Source: Gammaproteobacteria bacterium (GTDB lineage Bacteria > Pseudomonadota > Gammaproteobacteria > Ga0077536). From it: a DNA stretch of 64,000 nucleotides. The stretch is from assembly GCA_009692265.1 (NCBI GenBank), contig SHZM01000002.1:1-64000 (forward strand). Direction: 5' to 3'. The position numbers and the translations under genes are program-made. Positions 7,828 to 20,710 of this stretch are shown one piece after another; positions within the stretch are counted from its first letter, which is position 1; every line of letters begins with the position of its first letter. The notes beneath the pieces were generated by a model. It saw only the letters and a program-made list of their open reading frames with translations. It was not told the origin of the DNA and searched no databases.

Positions 7828-8460
7828 GTGTTGAAGATCCATCATCTCGTACTCTCGCGCTCGGACCGTATTGTGTGGCTCGCCGAGGAACTCGGTGTGA
7901 AATACGAGCTGGTGCGGCATGTGCGCAATCCGGAAACGTTTCGCTCGCCAGACTCGTTGTGGAAAGTCGCGCCGATGGGGAAGGCCCCGGCAATCCAGGA
8001 TGGCGACATCAGCCTCGGCGAATCTGGCGCGATCATCGAATACATGCTCGATACCTATGGCCAAGGCCGCCTGCGCCCCGAGCTCGGCACGCCGGCCTAT
8101 CGCGCGTACCAACAGTGGATGCATGCGGCTGAATCCACCCTCATGGTGCCCATTATTCTCGAAGTGCTGTGTACCTTGACCCAAACGGACTCGCCGGCCT
8201 TAAAGGGTTTCTCGGACGGTGAATATCAAACCGTCTTCAAGTACTTGAACGAGACGCTCGAAAAATCGCCTTACGTCGCGGGTAGCGATTTTACCGGTGC
8301 CGACATCATGGTGACTTATTCGCTGCATCTCGCGAACGGTAAAGCGATCCCGATCATGGCCGGCCATCCGCCGCTCGATAAATGTCCCGCGATCGTGTCT
8401 TACTTGGAGCGTATTGAGGCGCGGCCGGCGTTTAAGCGCGCGGTGGAGCTGTGTAAATAG
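7828..8460 (+). CDS. Glutathione S-transferase family protein
   Basis: 210 residues in the two-domain GST layout. The N-terminal thioredoxin-like domain has the VAPMGKAPAIQDGD segment with its cis-proline (Pro88-like position) and the LGESGAIIEYML helix whose Glu-Ser pair binds the glutathione gamma-glutamyl group. The all-helical C-terminal domain contains YVAGSDFTGADIMV, the N-capping motif of GSTs. The start is GTG at 7828 after AGAGG. It follows the second ATP-grasp gene after a 98-base gap containing a possible promoter, so it is probably a separate unit. The substrate is unknown. A general detoxification transferase is most likely. Confidence 0.88.
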   Translation: MLKIHHLVLSRSDRIVWLAEELGVKYELVRHVRNPETFRSPDSLWKVAPMGKAPAIQDGDISLGESGAIIEYMLDTYGQGRLRPELGTPAYRAYQQWMHAAESTLMVPIILEVLCTLTQTDSPALKGFSDGEYQTVFKYLNETLEKSPYVAGSDFTGADIMVTYSLHLANGKAIPIMAGHPPLDKCPAIVSYLERIEARPAFKRAVELCK

Positions 8461-8546
8461 AAGGCTGTGCGCTTGGCTCGGTGATGCACGCCCATCCCGC
8501 AGGCCGCTTGCCAATTCAAGCGCAAGAAACGAGAAGTTGACGTCCG

Positions 8547-9236
8547 TTGCACCTCGAAAACTCCTGTGCAGTGTTTCTAAACCGCACAGCACCAGATTTA
8601 CCGGGGCATGGCCGTGATTGGACACCACCGGAGCAGGTGACACTGCAGTCTTATCTCGATTGCGTGACCGCCATCGTCGACGCCGCCGACGAGCCCATGA
8701 TCGTTGTTGCCCATAGCCGTGGCGGCATCGTTCTCACCGCACTCGCGGAAACCCGGCCCGAGAAAATCTCCAGCGCTATTTATCTGGCCGCCGTACTGCT
8801 GCGCGACGGCCAAACCGTTTTCGATACGGTAGGCGAGGCCGAGGGGTCGTTAATCCTGCCGAACATGTTCATGGCGGAAGATCGCAGTTGGGACATGTTG
8901 CGCGAAGAAGCGTTTGATGACGCGTTGTACGCAGACTGCTCGTCAGAGGATATAACACTATGCCATGCACTGCTCACGCGTGAACCATTAGCGCCTTCAT
9001 TAACGCCGACCCGCACGACGCAAACGCGCTTCGGGGCCGTGCACAAGGTATATATTGAGTTGAGCCAGGACCGTGCCGTCACGCCACGGTGGCAGCGCGC
9101 GATGTACACCGCGGTACCGTGTGCCGAGGTGTGCGCGATCGCCGCGAGTCATTCCGCGTATTTCTCGCAACCCGAGCGGTTGGTTGAACACATTGAGCGC
9201 ATCGCGAAGTCGCGGGCGGAGCTGTTGCCGGCTTAG
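8547..9236 (+). pseudogene. Alpha/beta hydrolase, N-terminally truncated remnant
   Basis: The reading frame preserves the later part of an alpha/beta hydrolase: APDLPGHGRDW, nucleophile elbow VVAHSRGGIV (Ser), the acid in YIELSQDRAVT (Asp) and the catalytic His in AASHSAYFSQPERL. What should precede APDLPGHG, namely the first beta strands and the His-Gly oxyanion segment (about 30 residues), is absent. In its place is unrelated sequence with only a TTG start and no ribosome site. Homology therefore begins near 8592. I read this as a deletion remnant, although expression of a shortened protein cannot be excluded. The family resembles small esterases of the plant methyl-esterase type found in bacteria. 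Confidence 0.65.
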
Positions 9237-9264
9237 GGCCGGGTATCTCCTTACGAAGTCCTCG

Positions 9265-9351
9265 TGGTGCCGGGGGGGGGACTCGAACCCCCACATGGTT
9301 TCCCATACCAGATTTTGAGTCTGGCGCGTCTACCAATTCCGCCATCCCGGC
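9265..9351 (-). tRNA. tRNA-Leu (anticodon CAA)
   Basis: An 87-base class II tRNA on the minus strand: acceptor GCCGGGA, D-loop with TTGGTAGACGC, anticodon loop CTCAAAA (anticodon CAA, reads UUG), a variable arm with GTATGGGAAACCATG, T-loop TTCGAGT and an encoded CCA at the 3' end. The 3' acceptor strand reads CCCCGGC, which leaves A7 opposite C66. A run of nine C (nine G on the plus strand, 9272-9280) spans the T-stem/acceptor junction where most relatives have a T. It separates the accessory left end from the core genes to its right. Confidence 0.95.
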
Positions 9352-9363
9352 GCGAGGGGCGCA

Positions 9364-9392
9364 AGTATAGTGAATGACTTAGCGATGGTCGA
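9364..9392 (-). promoter_or_regulatory. Promoter of tRNA-Leu
   Basis: Reading the minus strand, TCGACC (9392-9387) and TATACT (9369-9364) are separated by 17 bases and end 12 bases upstream of the tRNA. The bases between -10 and the tRNA are very GC-rich (GCGCCCCTCGC), like the discriminator of stringently controlled stable-RNA promoters. Confidence 0.5.
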
Positions 9393-9548
9393 CCGTCTGG
9401 TGGGAACTGGTCGTGGCATTTTCATTTCGCGCGCGAGTGGAGTGCGTGACTCTATTCGTTCTTCTATACGTCCGGACAAACGGGTGTTGATTTAGCGCCG
9501 GCCAGTGAACACTGCCACGTCGATCGCGAGATCCGTTACAGTCCGCGC

Positions 9549-11719
<2,171 letters not shown>

Positions 11720-11772
11720 GTCCGGGCGAAGGCCTGTGCAATAATACGCACCGCTTCGAACCTGGGGTTGCC

Positions 11773-12102
11773 ATGGAATTTTTGATCAGCAATGCGTATG
11801 CACAGGCCGCGCTAACCGGTGGCGGGCAAGGCATGATGGGCTTCCTGCCCCTCGCTATTCTGTTTATTGCGTTCTATTTCTTTTTGATCCGTCCGCAGAT
11901 GAAACGGCAAAAAGACCACTCGAAATTGCTCGAAGGCCTGCACAAAGGCGATGAAGTGGTGACTACTGGCGGTGTGTTAGGACGGATCTCCGAAGTCGCC
12001 GACAATTACCTCAAAGTCGAAGTCGCTAAAGGTGTTGAGCTGAAAGTTCAAAAGCAGGCGGTCTCGTCCGTGCTTCCCAAAGGCACTCTAAAAGAAATTT
12101 AA
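11773..12102 (+). CDS. yajC: Sec translocase accessory subunit YajC
   Basis: 109 residues from the ATG at 11773. It begins with MEFLISNAYAQAA, then one membrane helix (FLPLAILFIAFYFFLIRP, about residues 22-40), followed by the cytoplasmic QMKRQKDHSKLLEGLHKGDEV segment and VVTTGGVLGRI typical of YajC. It associates with SecDF at SecYEG in the inner membrane. An upstream in-frame start at 11716 overlaps the tgt end and is not supported. The gene is followed by a small hairpin before secD. Confidence 0.96.
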   Translation: MEFLISNAYAQAALTGGGQGMMGFLPLAILFIAFYFFLIRPQMKRQKDHSKLLEGLHKGDEVVTTGGVLGRISEVADNYLKVEVAKGVELKVQKQAVSSVLPKGTLKEI

Positions 12103-12117
12103 CCGGCATTAGCCGGT
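12102..12117 (+). other. Intercistronic hairpin between yajC and secD
   Basis: ACCGGC (12102-12107) and GCCGGT (12112-12117) form a perfect 6-bp stem with an ATTA tetraloop, starting at the last base of the yajC stop codon and ending 18 bases before the secD ATG. There is no T-run after it, so it is not a classical terminator. It may stabilise the yajC message or modulate secD initiation. Confidence 0.5.
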
Positions 12118-12135
12118 CTCTTGGAATTCCGTGCG

Positions 12136-13959
12136 ATGAATCAATATCCCTTATGGCGTTATTTGCTGGTGTTGGCGGTGGTTGTGATCGGCTCGCTCTA
12201 TGCCCTGCCGAATCTGTACGGCCAAGACCCTGCGCTGCAGATTTCGCCACGTCGCTCGGCCCCCATCGACGCAACGGTTGAGAAAACGGTCACTGCCGCG
12301 CTGGCGAAAGCGAATATCGCGCTCAAGAGCAGTGAGCACACCACCAACCGCATCTTATTGCGTTTCCCGGATGATCTAGCGCGAACCGCCGCGATGGCAG
12401 TGGTGACGACGACCCTGGATTCCAAGCAGTACTTAGTCGCCTTGAACCTGGCCCCGGCCACCCCTGGATGGTTGCGCACACTTGGCGGCCAACCGATGTA
12501 TATGGGCCTGGACTTGCGCGGCGGCGTGCACTTTCTATTGCAGGTCGATACCGCCGCGGTGGACAAACAAATTGACGAGCGTTTTGTTTCCGAGCTGCGC
12601 ACCGGCTTTCGCGAAGAAAAAATTCGCTTTCGAACCGTTGGTCGCGCGGCTAACGGCGGAATTGCAGTGCAATTTCTCAATGCCGATGCCCTGGCTCGTG
12701 GCCGCGTGTATCTCAACCGCGACTATGTTGATTTACAGGTAACTGATTCAGGTGCCGCGGACGAATTCGGAGTCCAGCTCATCCCGAAGCCGACCTATGT
12801 CACCGAAACCCGCAAGACCGCAGTTAAACAAAACCTCACGACCCTGCGCAACCGGATTAATGAATTCGGTGTGGCCGAGCCCGTGATCCAGCAACAGGGC
12901 GATAGCCGGATCGTCGTGCAGCTGCCGGGTGTTGAGGACACCGCCGAGGCGAAAAAACTACTGGGTGCGACCGCTACCTTGGAATTTCGCATGGTCGATC
13001 TCGATGGTGATGTCGCAGCCGCGAAGGCGGGTCGTGTGCCGGTCGGCTCGAAGCTCTATCAACAACGCAGCGGTGAGCCGGTATTGTTGAGTAAGCGGGT
13101 GATGTTGACGGGTGCGTCGATTATCGACGCCGCTTCCGGGGTCGAAACCCAATCGAATTCGCCGGCTGTTTTTATTACGCTCGACAGCAAGGGCGCACGC
13201 CGCTTTAGCCGGGCTACACGTGAAGAAATTGGCAAACCGATGGCGGTGGTCTTCATCGAGCAGCAGCAGGGACGGCCGGTGGAGGAAGTCATCAACGTCG
13301 CGACCATCCGCGACGAACTCGGCAAGCGCTTCCAGATCACCGGTCTTGATAGCGGTGACGAATCGCGCACCCTGGCGCTCTTGCTCCGCGCAGGTGCGCT
13401 AGCCGCGCCGATGGAGATTATCGAAGAGCGAACCGTGGGGCCGAGCCTTGGTCAAGATAATATCGATCGCGGGATGCAATCCTGCATCGTCGGCTTTCTC
13501 GCAGTCGTCATCTATATGGCGATTTATTACAAGACGTTCGGTCTCATTGCGGATCTCGCGCTCGCGCTGAACGTAATCCTGCTGGTCGCGCTGTTGTCGA
13601 TGCTGCAGGCGACTCTCACATTACCCGGAATTGCGGGCATTCTGTTGACAGTCGGGATGGCGGTCGACGCCAACGTGCTTATCAACGAGCGCATTCGCGA
13701 GGAACTGCGGTTAGGAAAAACGCCGCAGGCCGCAATCTATGCCGGCTACGATCGCGCCTTCGACACTATTCTCGATTCCAATGTCACTACGTTGATCGCC
13801 TCATTGGTACTGTTCTCTTTCGGATCCGGGCCGGTGAAAGGGTTTGCCATCACCTTAACGTTGGGGATCTTGACTTCGATGTTCACGGCCATCAATGGAA
13901 CTCGCGCGGTGGTCAATCTCCTATACGGAAAACGCCGTCTGAAAGGCCTTTCGATCTAA
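12136..13959 (+). CDS. secD: Protein translocase subunit SecD
   Basis: 607 residues from the ATG at 12136, with an upstream TTGGAA as likely ribosome site. An earlier in-frame TTG at 12121 is less likely. The first membrane helix is at the N-terminus (WRYLLVLAVVVIGSLYALPN). Then comes the large periplasmic region beginning with MGLDLRGGVHFLLQVD, the P1 base and head, and five C-terminal helices with GMAVDANVLINERIREEL, the proton-path motif of SecD. SecDF uses the proton gradient to complete protein export. Gene order yajC-secD-secF supports the assignment. Confidence 0.97.
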   Translation: MNQYPLWRYLLVLAVVVIGSLYALPNLYGQDPALQISPRRSAPIDATVEKTVTAALAKANIALKSSEHTTNRILLRFPDDLARTAAMAVVTTTLDSKQYLVALNLAPATPGWLRTLGGQPMYMGLDLRGGVHFLLQVDTAAVDKQIDERFVSELRTGFREEKIRFRTVGRAANGGIAVQFLNADALARGRVYLNRDYVDLQVTDSGAADEFGVQLIPKPTYVTETRKTAVKQNLTTLRNRINEFGVAEPVIQQQGDSRIVVQLPGVEDTAEAKKLLGATATLEFRMVDLDGDVAAAKAGRVPVGSKLYQQRSGEPVLLSKRVMLTGASIIDAASGVETQSNSPAVFITLDSKGARRFSRATREEIGKPMAVVFIEQQQGRPVEEVINVATIRDELGKRFQITGLDSGDESRTLALLLRAGALAAPMEIIEERTVGPSLGQDNIDRGMQSCIVGFLAVVIYMAIYYKTFGLIADLALALNVILLVALLSMLQATLTLPGIAGILLTVGMAVDANVLINERIREELRLGKTPQAAIYAGYDRAFDTILDSNVTTLIASLVLFSFGSGPVKGFAITLTLGILTSMFTAINGTRAVVNLLYGKRRLKGLSI

Positions 13960-13998
13960 TGCCAACCATTAACCTCGCGCAGGCAAAAAGGATTCTCA

Positions 13999-14934
13999 AT
14001 GACTAGTAAGCCACGCAGCCAAATCGATTTCATGCGCTGGCGGACTTTCGGATTGGTGCTCTCAACTCTGATCAATATCGCCGCAATCGGGTCGTTGTTC
14101 TTGCATGGACTCAACCTCAGTATCGAATTCACCGGGGGCGCGGTAGTTGAGCTAGCGTACGAACAACCGGCGGACCTCGAAGCGATCCGCGAGATTTTGA
14201 AGACTTCGGATTTTGGCGGTGGCGTTGTCCAGAATTTCGGCGGCGCGAATAACGTGTTGCTGCGATTGCCGCCCAGCGACAATGTCGCCGGCGCCGATGC
14301 CGCGAGCGCGGACTATGGCGCGCGGCTGACTAAACTTTTACCCGACGCGCAGGTACGCCGAGTTGAATTCGTGGGCCCACAGGTCGGCGACGAACTGGCC
14401 GACGATGCCGTCATCGCGTTTTTAGTCGCAATGGGCGGCATTCTGCTCTACGTGATGATGCGCTTTACGTTCAAATTCGCGGTCGGCGCGATCGTGGCAA
14501 CGGTGCACGACGTCCTCGTGATCATCGGTTTTTTTTCGCTCTCACGGATGGAATTCGATCTCACCGCGTTGGCCGCAGTTCTCGCGATCCTCGGCTATTC
14601 GTTGAACGATACGATCGTCGTGTTCGATCGTATTCGCGAGAATTTCCGTTCTGTGCGTAAATCGGTTCCGATCGATATTATGAATCTCTCGTTGAACCAG
14701 ACGTTGTCGCGAACGATTAACACCCACGTGGTGACTTCGCTGAGTGTCGTCGCACTGTACTTCTTGGGCGGCGAGTTAATCCGCAGTTTTTCGACTGCAC
14801 TGCTGCTCGGTATCGTAGTTGGCACGTATTCATCGATCTACGTCGCGAGCGCGACCGTGCTGGCATTAGGGGCAAGACGCCAGGATCTGCTACCGATTCC
14901 AAAAGAAGGTGCTGAAGCCGATAATCGGCCTTAA
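13999..14934 (+). CDS. secF: Protein translocase subunit SecF
   Basis: 311 residues. The N-terminus has a membrane helix followed by LSIEFTGGAVVELAY, the SecF signature after TM1. Five further helices include VHDVLVIIGFFSL and GYSLNDTIVVFDRIRENFR, the RND-like TM4 motif that pairs with SecD. The start at 13999 follows secD by 39 bases. It forms the SecDF complex in the inner membrane. Confidence 0.97.
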   Translation: MTSKPRSQIDFMRWRTFGLVLSTLINIAAIGSLFLHGLNLSIEFTGGAVVELAYEQPADLEAIREILKTSDFGGGVVQNFGGANNVLLRLPPSDNVAGADAASADYGARLTKLLPDAQVRRVEFVGPQVGDELADDAVIAFLVAMGGILLYVMMRFTFKFAVGAIVATVHDVLVIIGFFSLSRMEFDLTALAAVLAILGYSLNDTIVVFDRIRENFRSVRKSVPIDIMNLSLNQTLSRTINTHVVTSLSVVALYFLGGELIRSFSTALLLGIVVGTYSSIYVASATVLALGARRQDLLPIPKEGAEADNRP

Positions 14935-14970
14935 CTCCGGGCGGGGCAACGTCGGCAGGAAAGTGGATCG

Positions 14971-16107
14971 ATGCATATTGTTGCAGACGAGAACATGCCG
15001 GCGGTCGCGGAACTCTGCGGCGATCTCGGCACTATCGAGCTGGTTGATGGTCGGCGCCTAACGCTCAACCAGCTGCGCGATGCTGATATTTTGCTGGTCC
15101 GCTCAGTCACTCCCGTCAATGCGTCACTGCTTCAACACACGCGAGTTCGTTACGTCGGTACAGCGACTGCCGGCACCGATCACATCGACATCGATTATCT
15201 CACGGCGCACGGCATCCACTTCGCCTCCGCCCCGGGTTGTAATGCAACTGCGGTCGCCGAATACGTCACGTCCTGTGTACTCACGCATTGCTTAATCACC
15301 GCTAGGAACACCTCAGCACTCACGGTTGGAGTCATCGGCTGTGGGCATGCTGGCACTGCTGTGATTAAGATGCTGTCGTCGCTCGGTATAACCTGTGTGC
15401 TGAACGATCCACCACGGGCTGCGCGCGAAGGCGTCGCCAACTTCTGCTCCTTGCAACAAGCGCTGATGGCGGATGTGGTGAGTCTGCACGTCCCGTTAAT
15501 TCGCAGCGGCGAATGGCGCACCGAGCAATTGATTGGGCCGGCCGAAATCGCTGGACTCGCCGCCAACGCGCTCGTGATCAATGCCGCCCGCGGCGGCGTC
15601 CTGGATGAGGATGCCTGGCTTCTAGGTGCAAACCCGGCACAGTCGTTGATCCTTGACTGTTGGGTCGGCGAACCGAAAATCAACCTGACCCTGCTGGATC
15701 GCTGCTGGATCGCCACTCCGCATATTGCAGGTCATACCGTAGACGCCAGACGCCGCGCGACACAGATGCTAGCAGCGGATCTCCGCGCCTTTTTGGGTTT
15801 TCCCGTGGTTGCTGATGAGGTGCCGCGTCTTGATGTACCCGAAGTGCTTAAGCCACGGGTCACTCCCGGGCAGTCACTCCCTACGGTTCTGTCGATTATT
15901 ACGCAGGCCTGTGATCCGGTTGCCACGACGCAAACGACGCGGCGCTTACGCGAGGTTGAAGTGGCAGCGGCAAGCGGGTGCTTCGATGAACAGCGTCGGC
16001 AGTGTGGCCGCCGCCGGGAATTCTCGGCCTACCGTGTCAAAATGAACGAGCTCGACTCTCCGCTTCAGCAGACAGTAGCCGCGCTAGGATTTAATGCCGC
16101 GGAGTAG
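14971..16107 (+). CDS. pdxB: Erythronate-4-phosphate dehydrogenase PdxB
   Basis: 378 residues in the D-isomer 2-hydroxyacid dehydrogenase family. The PdxB-type start [10 protein letters not shown] is followed by [11 protein letters not shown] and [13 protein letters not shown]. The NAD-binding loop is [13 protein letters not shown], and the catalytic Arg lies in [11 protein letters not shown] and His in [10 protein letters not shown]. The C-terminal 90 residues are the PdxB-specific dimerisation region. It oxidises 4-phosphoerythronate in the DXP-dependent pyridoxal phosphate pathway. It lies 36 bases after secF, which may or may not mean co-transcription. The end overlaps the purT ribosome site. 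Confidence 0.93.
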   Translation: MHIVADENMPAVAELCGDLGTIELVDGRRLTLNQLRDADILLVRSVTPVNASLLQHTRVRYVGTATAGTDHIDIDYLTAHGIHFASAPGCNATAVAEYVTSCVLTHCLITARNTSALTVGVIGCGHAGTAVIKMLSSLGITCVLNDPPRAAREGVANFCSLQQALMADVVSLHVPLIRSGEWRTEQLIGPAEIAGLAANALVINAARGGVLDEDAWLLGANPAQSLILDCWVGEPKINLTLLDRCWIATPHIAGHTVDARRRATQMLAADLRAFLGFPVVADEVPRLDVPEVLKPRVTPGQSLPTVLSIITQACDPVATTQTTRRLREVEVAAASGCFDEQRRQCGRRREFSAYRVKMNELDSPLQQTVAALGFNAAE

Positions 16108-16108
16108 A

Positions 16109-17311
16109 ATGGACACCATGAAAGCATTCCACATCGGCACCCCAACTCACGCGAACGCAACACGACTCATGCTGCTCGGCGCGGGCGAGTTGGGCAAGGA
16201 AGTCGCGATTGAAGCACAGCGCTTCGGGCTTGAAGTGATCGCGGTTGATCGTTATGCGGATGCGCCCGCGATGCAGGTCGCGCATCGCTCGCACGTGATC
16301 AACATGCTCGACCCCGATGCGCTGGAAGCGGTCGTTAGGTCTGAGCAGCCACATTTTATTTTGCCCGAAGTCGAGGCGATCGCCACCGCGCGTTTGGTCG
16401 AGCTGGAACAGCAGGGTTTCAACATCGCGCCAAGCGCGCGCGCTGCGCAATTAACCATGGATCGGGAGGGGATCCGGCGGCTCGCGGCCGAGCGCTTGAA
16501 ACTTCCGACCTCACCTTACCGTTTTGCGGGGACGCAGGCCGAATGTACGGCTGCGGTGCGTGAATTAGGGGTGCCCTGCGTCGTGAAACCGGTGATGAGT
16601 TCCTCAGGTAAGGGCCAGGTGGTTGTGCGGGAACTTGCCGAGGTTGGCAGTGCTTGGACCGCGGCGATGGCCGGCGGTCGCGCCGGGGCGGGGCGCGTGA
16701 TCGTCGAAGGCTTTGTCGAATTCGATTATGAAATCACGTTGTTGACCATACGGCATGTGGGGGGCACCAGTTTTTGCGCGCCGATCGGGCACGTCCAGAT
16801 CGACGGCGACTATCGCGAATCATGGCAGCCGCAGCCAATGGGTGACGCAGTGCGCGCGCGCAGCGAGGACATCGCGCGGCAGATTACCAAGGCGCTCGGG
16901 GGCCGCGGTTTATTCGGTGTCGAATTGTTTATCCACGGGGATGAAGTGCTGTTCAGCGAAGTATCACCACGGCCCCACGACACTGGCTTGGTGACGCTGA
17001 TTTCGCAGGATCTCTCCGAATTCGCGCTGCACGTACGGGCTGTCCTAGGCTTGCCGATTCCGGCTATCCGGCAAGCTGGGCCCGCAGCCTCGGCGGCGCT
17101 TTTAGCCAGTGGGTTTGGTCGGACTATCGTGTATTCTGGTGCCGAAAACGCGTTGGCCGCGCCCGATACCATGCTGCGGCTATTCGGCAAGCCGGAGGTT
17201 CAGGGCAAGCGGCGGCTCGGGGTTGGGTTGGCGCTAGGCGAAACAATTGAAGAGGCTCGCCGCAAAGCGAAAAACGTGGTCACGGCCGTCAGGGTTGAGA
17301 TCGCCCCCTAG
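16109..17311 (+). CDS. purT: Formate-dependent phosphoribosylglycinamide formyltransferase PurT
   Basis: 400 residues in the ATP-grasp PurK/PurT family. The N-terminal [32 protein letters not shown] and EVEAIAT segments are PurT signatures, as is SSSGKGQ in the ATP loop and [10 protein letters not shown] at the metal site. It makes formyl-GAR from GAR, formate and ATP in purine synthesis. The ATG at 16109 sits 5 bases after GGAG. Another in-frame ATG 15 bases earlier lies inside pdxB. The gene begins two bases after the pdxB stop, so the two are likely one transcript. Confidence 0.95.
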   Translation: MDTMKAFHIGTPTHANATRLMLLGAGELGKEVAIEAQRFGLEVIAVDRYADAPAMQVAHRSHVINMLDPDALEAVVRSEQPHFILPEVEAIATARLVELEQQGFNIAPSARAAQLTMDREGIRRLAAERLKLPTSPYRFAGTQAECTAAVRELGVPCVVKPVMSSSGKGQVVVRELAEVGSAWTAAMAGGRAGAGRVIVEGFVEFDYEITLLTIRHVGGTSFCAPIGHVQIDGDYRESWQPQPMGDAVRARSEDIARQITKALGGRGLFGVELFIHGDEVLFSEVSPRPHDTGLVTLISQDLSEFALHVRAVLGLPIPAIRQAGPAASAALLASGFGRTIVYSGAENALAAPDTMLRLFGKPEVQGKRRLGVGLALGETIEEARRKAKNVVTAVRVEIAP

Positions 17312-17359
17312 CATTCGCGACCCCTTATCGAATCCACATCAGCGAAGGAGGAATTAAAT

Positions 17360-17755
17360 ATGCGAATGATGCATACCATGTTGCGGGTGACCAATCTCGA
17401 TCGCTCGCTGAAGTTTTATTGCGAGGTGCTCGGGATGAACTTGATTCGTCGCAATGACTATGCGGAAGGCCGGTTTACGTTGGCCTTCGTCGGCTATGGC
17501 GACGAAGCGAATTCCACGGTGGTCGAACTGACCCACAATTGGGATACCGAACACTACGACATGGGCGCGGCTTACGGACATATCGCGATTGGGGTCGAGG
17601 ATGTCTACGCGACTTGCGACGTCATAAAAGCGCGCGGGGGCAAGGTAATCCGCGAAGCAGGGCCAATGAAGGGCGGTAAAACCGTGCTGGCCTTTGTCGA
17701 AGATCCGGATGGGTATAAGGTCGAAATCCTGCACGATGTGCTGCATCCGGGGTAG
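17360..17755 (+). CDS. gloA: Lactoylglutathione lyase (glyoxalase I)
   Basis: 131 residues, a duplicated beta-alpha-beta-beta-beta (VOC) fold. Metal ligands expected for the Ni/Co-type enzyme are visible: His in MMHTMLRV, Glu in STVVELTHNW, His in AYGHIAIGV and Glu in YKVEILHD. The NRLLSFY-type substrate region reads LDRSLKFYCEVLGM. It isomerises the methylglyoxal-glutathione hemithioacetal to S-lactoylglutathione in the cytoplasm. A strong AAGGAGG ribosome site lies before the ATG. Neighbours purT and mlaC are unrelated to its function. Confidence 0.97.
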   Translation: MRMMHTMLRVTNLDRSLKFYCEVLGMNLIRRNDYAEGRFTLAFVGYGDEANSTVVELTHNWDTEHYDMGAAYGHIAIGVEDVYATCDVIKARGGKVIREAGPMKGGKTVLAFVEDPDGYKVEILHDVLHPG

Positions 17756-17800
17756 AAAAAAGTGCCGGCGGACCACGTCTTTGTGATAGATTGCCGGGCC

Positions 17801-17827
17801 GATTCGCGATGTCGGTTATAGCGAATC
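17801..17827. repeat. Inverted repeat upstream of mlaC
   Basis: GATTCGC at 17801-17807 and GCGAATC at 17821-17827 are perfect 7-base arms around a 13-base loop, in the 125-base gap between gloA and mlaC. No T-run follows, so it could be an operator or an RNA hairpin rather than a terminator. A TTATAG hexamer falls in the loop and may be a -10 element (weak). Confidence 0.4.
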
Positions 17828-17880
17828 AGCCGACTCTTAAATCCACCTTTCAAAACTCAAATAGGCTGTCGAGGGCTGCA

Positions 17881-18495
17881 ATGAAGCGATTCTTTCCGTT
17901 GGCTGGTGCGGTGTTGGCACTCACCCTGGTGACTTCCGGCGTATGGGCGCTCGAAGCACCCATCGACGTGGTCCGCAATACCACGAGCGATGTCGTAACC
18001 CGAGTGAAAAACGAGAAAGACGCGCTGCGCGCCGATCCGGGGAAAATGTATTCCCTCGTCTCTGAAATGATTTTCCCGCATTTCGATTTTCAGATCATGT
18101 CGCAGTTCGTGCTGGGGGAGCAGTGGAAAGTCGCGGACGAGGTAAAGAGAAAGGCTTTTGTTGAGCAGTTTCGCAAACTGCTGGTGCGCACCTACGCGGC
18201 CGCGTTGCTTGAATATTCCGATCAAGAGATTAACTATCCGGAACCCGGTCCACAGCCGGAAAACACCAGGACTGCAACGGTCAAGCAAGATATTACCAAT
18301 CCAAGCTCTGGCCTGCTTCCAGTCGTCTATCGGCTGCACAATAAAACAGGCGAATGGCTGGTATTTGATGTGTCCGTCGATGGGGTGAGTTTAGTGAAAA
18401 CTTATCGCTCCTCGTTCACTTCGATTCTGAGGGAGGGTGGACTCGATAAATTGATCGAGAGCCTCGCCGTGAAGAATCAAGAGATAGGACAATAG
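17881..18495 (+). CDS. mlaC: MlaC-like periplasmic phospholipid-binding protein
   Basis: 204 residues from the ATG at 17881, which has GAGGG upstream. The frame opens at 17791, but the extra residues precede a clear Sec signal (MKRFFPLAGAVLALTLVTSGVWA). The mature part has the family pattern: an IFPHFDFQIMSQFVLG helix, VEQFRKLLVRTYAAALLEYS, and the late strands GEWLVFDVSVDGVSLVKTYR. MlaC shuttles phospholipids between the outer-membrane MlaA complex and the inner-membrane MlaFEDB transporter. Usually mlaF-mlaE-mlaD precede it and mlaB follows. Here gloA precedes it and mlaB is absent, while ibaG and murA follow in the usual order. Confidence 0.92.
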   Translation: MKRFFPLAGAVLALTLVTSGVWALEAPIDVVRNTTSDVVTRVKNEKDALRADPGKMYSLVSEMIFPHFDFQIMSQFVLGEQWKVADEVKRKAFVEQFRKLLVRTYAAALLEYSDQEINYPEPGPQPENTRTATVKQDITNPSSGLLPVVYRLHNKTGEWLVFDVSVDGVSLVKTYRSSFTSILREGGLDKLIESLAVKNQEIGQ

Positions 18496-18517
18496 TTTCG
18501 GCGGCTGATTCACGGCA

Positions 18518-20042
<1,525 letters not shown>

Positions 20043-20057
20043 GGGAAGGTAGCCCCC

Positions 20058-20696
20058 GTGAGCGCCGTAACCCCGTCGCTGACTATCGCTGTAGCGAAAG
20101 GTCGGATTTTCAAGGAATCGCTCGCGCTCTTAACCGCTGCCGGCGTCGCACCGCGTGATGATCCCGAACGCTCGCGCAAGCTCATTCTTGAGACTGAAAA
20201 TCCGTTGGTGCGGCTCGTCATAGTGCGCGCAACTGATGTCCCAACCTATGTGGAGTACGGCGGCGCTGATTTTGGCATCGTCGGCAAAGACACCCTGCTC
20301 GAATATGACGGTGATGGGTTTTACGAACCGTTGGACCTAGGGATTGCTCGGTGCCGTTTGGCTGTCGCGGGACGACAGGCGGCGTTGACCACTAACGAGC
20401 GGCTACGAGTGGCGACGAAATATCCGGAGATCACGCGTCGGTATTTCGAGAAGCAAGGAGTCCAAATTGAGATCATCAAGCTCTACGGATCGATGGAATT
20501 AGCGCCGTTAGTCGGGCTCGCGGACTGTATTGTGGACCTGGTGGATACTGGGAAGACACTTATGGCAAACGGGCTACACGAGCTTGAACAGATCTGCGGC
20601 ATCAGTGCACGCTTAATCGTCAATAAAGCTGCGTTAAAAACTAAATATGCGATTAGTGTTCAATTGCTGACGCAATTCGAACGCCTCGTCACTTAG
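20058..20696 (+). CDS. hisG: ATP phosphoribosyltransferase catalytic subunit, short form (HisG)
   Basis: 212 residues, the length of the short HisG that lacks the C-terminal regulatory domain. It contains [10 protein letters not shown], the [18 protein letters not shown] block, and the PRPP-binding region [14 protein letters not shown]. It condenses ATP with PRPP in the first step of histidine synthesis. Short HisG needs the HisRS-like regulator HisZ, which is not in this window. The GTG start has AAGGGAAGG upstream. It follows murA by 15 bases. Confidence 0.97.
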   Translation: MSAVTPSLTIAVAKGRIFKESLALLTAAGVAPRDDPERSRKLILETENPLVRLVIVRATDVPTYVEYGGADFGIVGKDTLLEYDGDGFYEPLDLGIARCRLAVAGRQAALTTNERLRVATKYPEITRRYFEKQGVQIEIIKLYGSMELAPLVGLADCIVDLVDTGKTLMANGLHELEQICGISARLIVNKAALKTKYAISVQLLTQFERLVT

Positions 20697-20710
20697 CACG
20701 AGTCACGACT

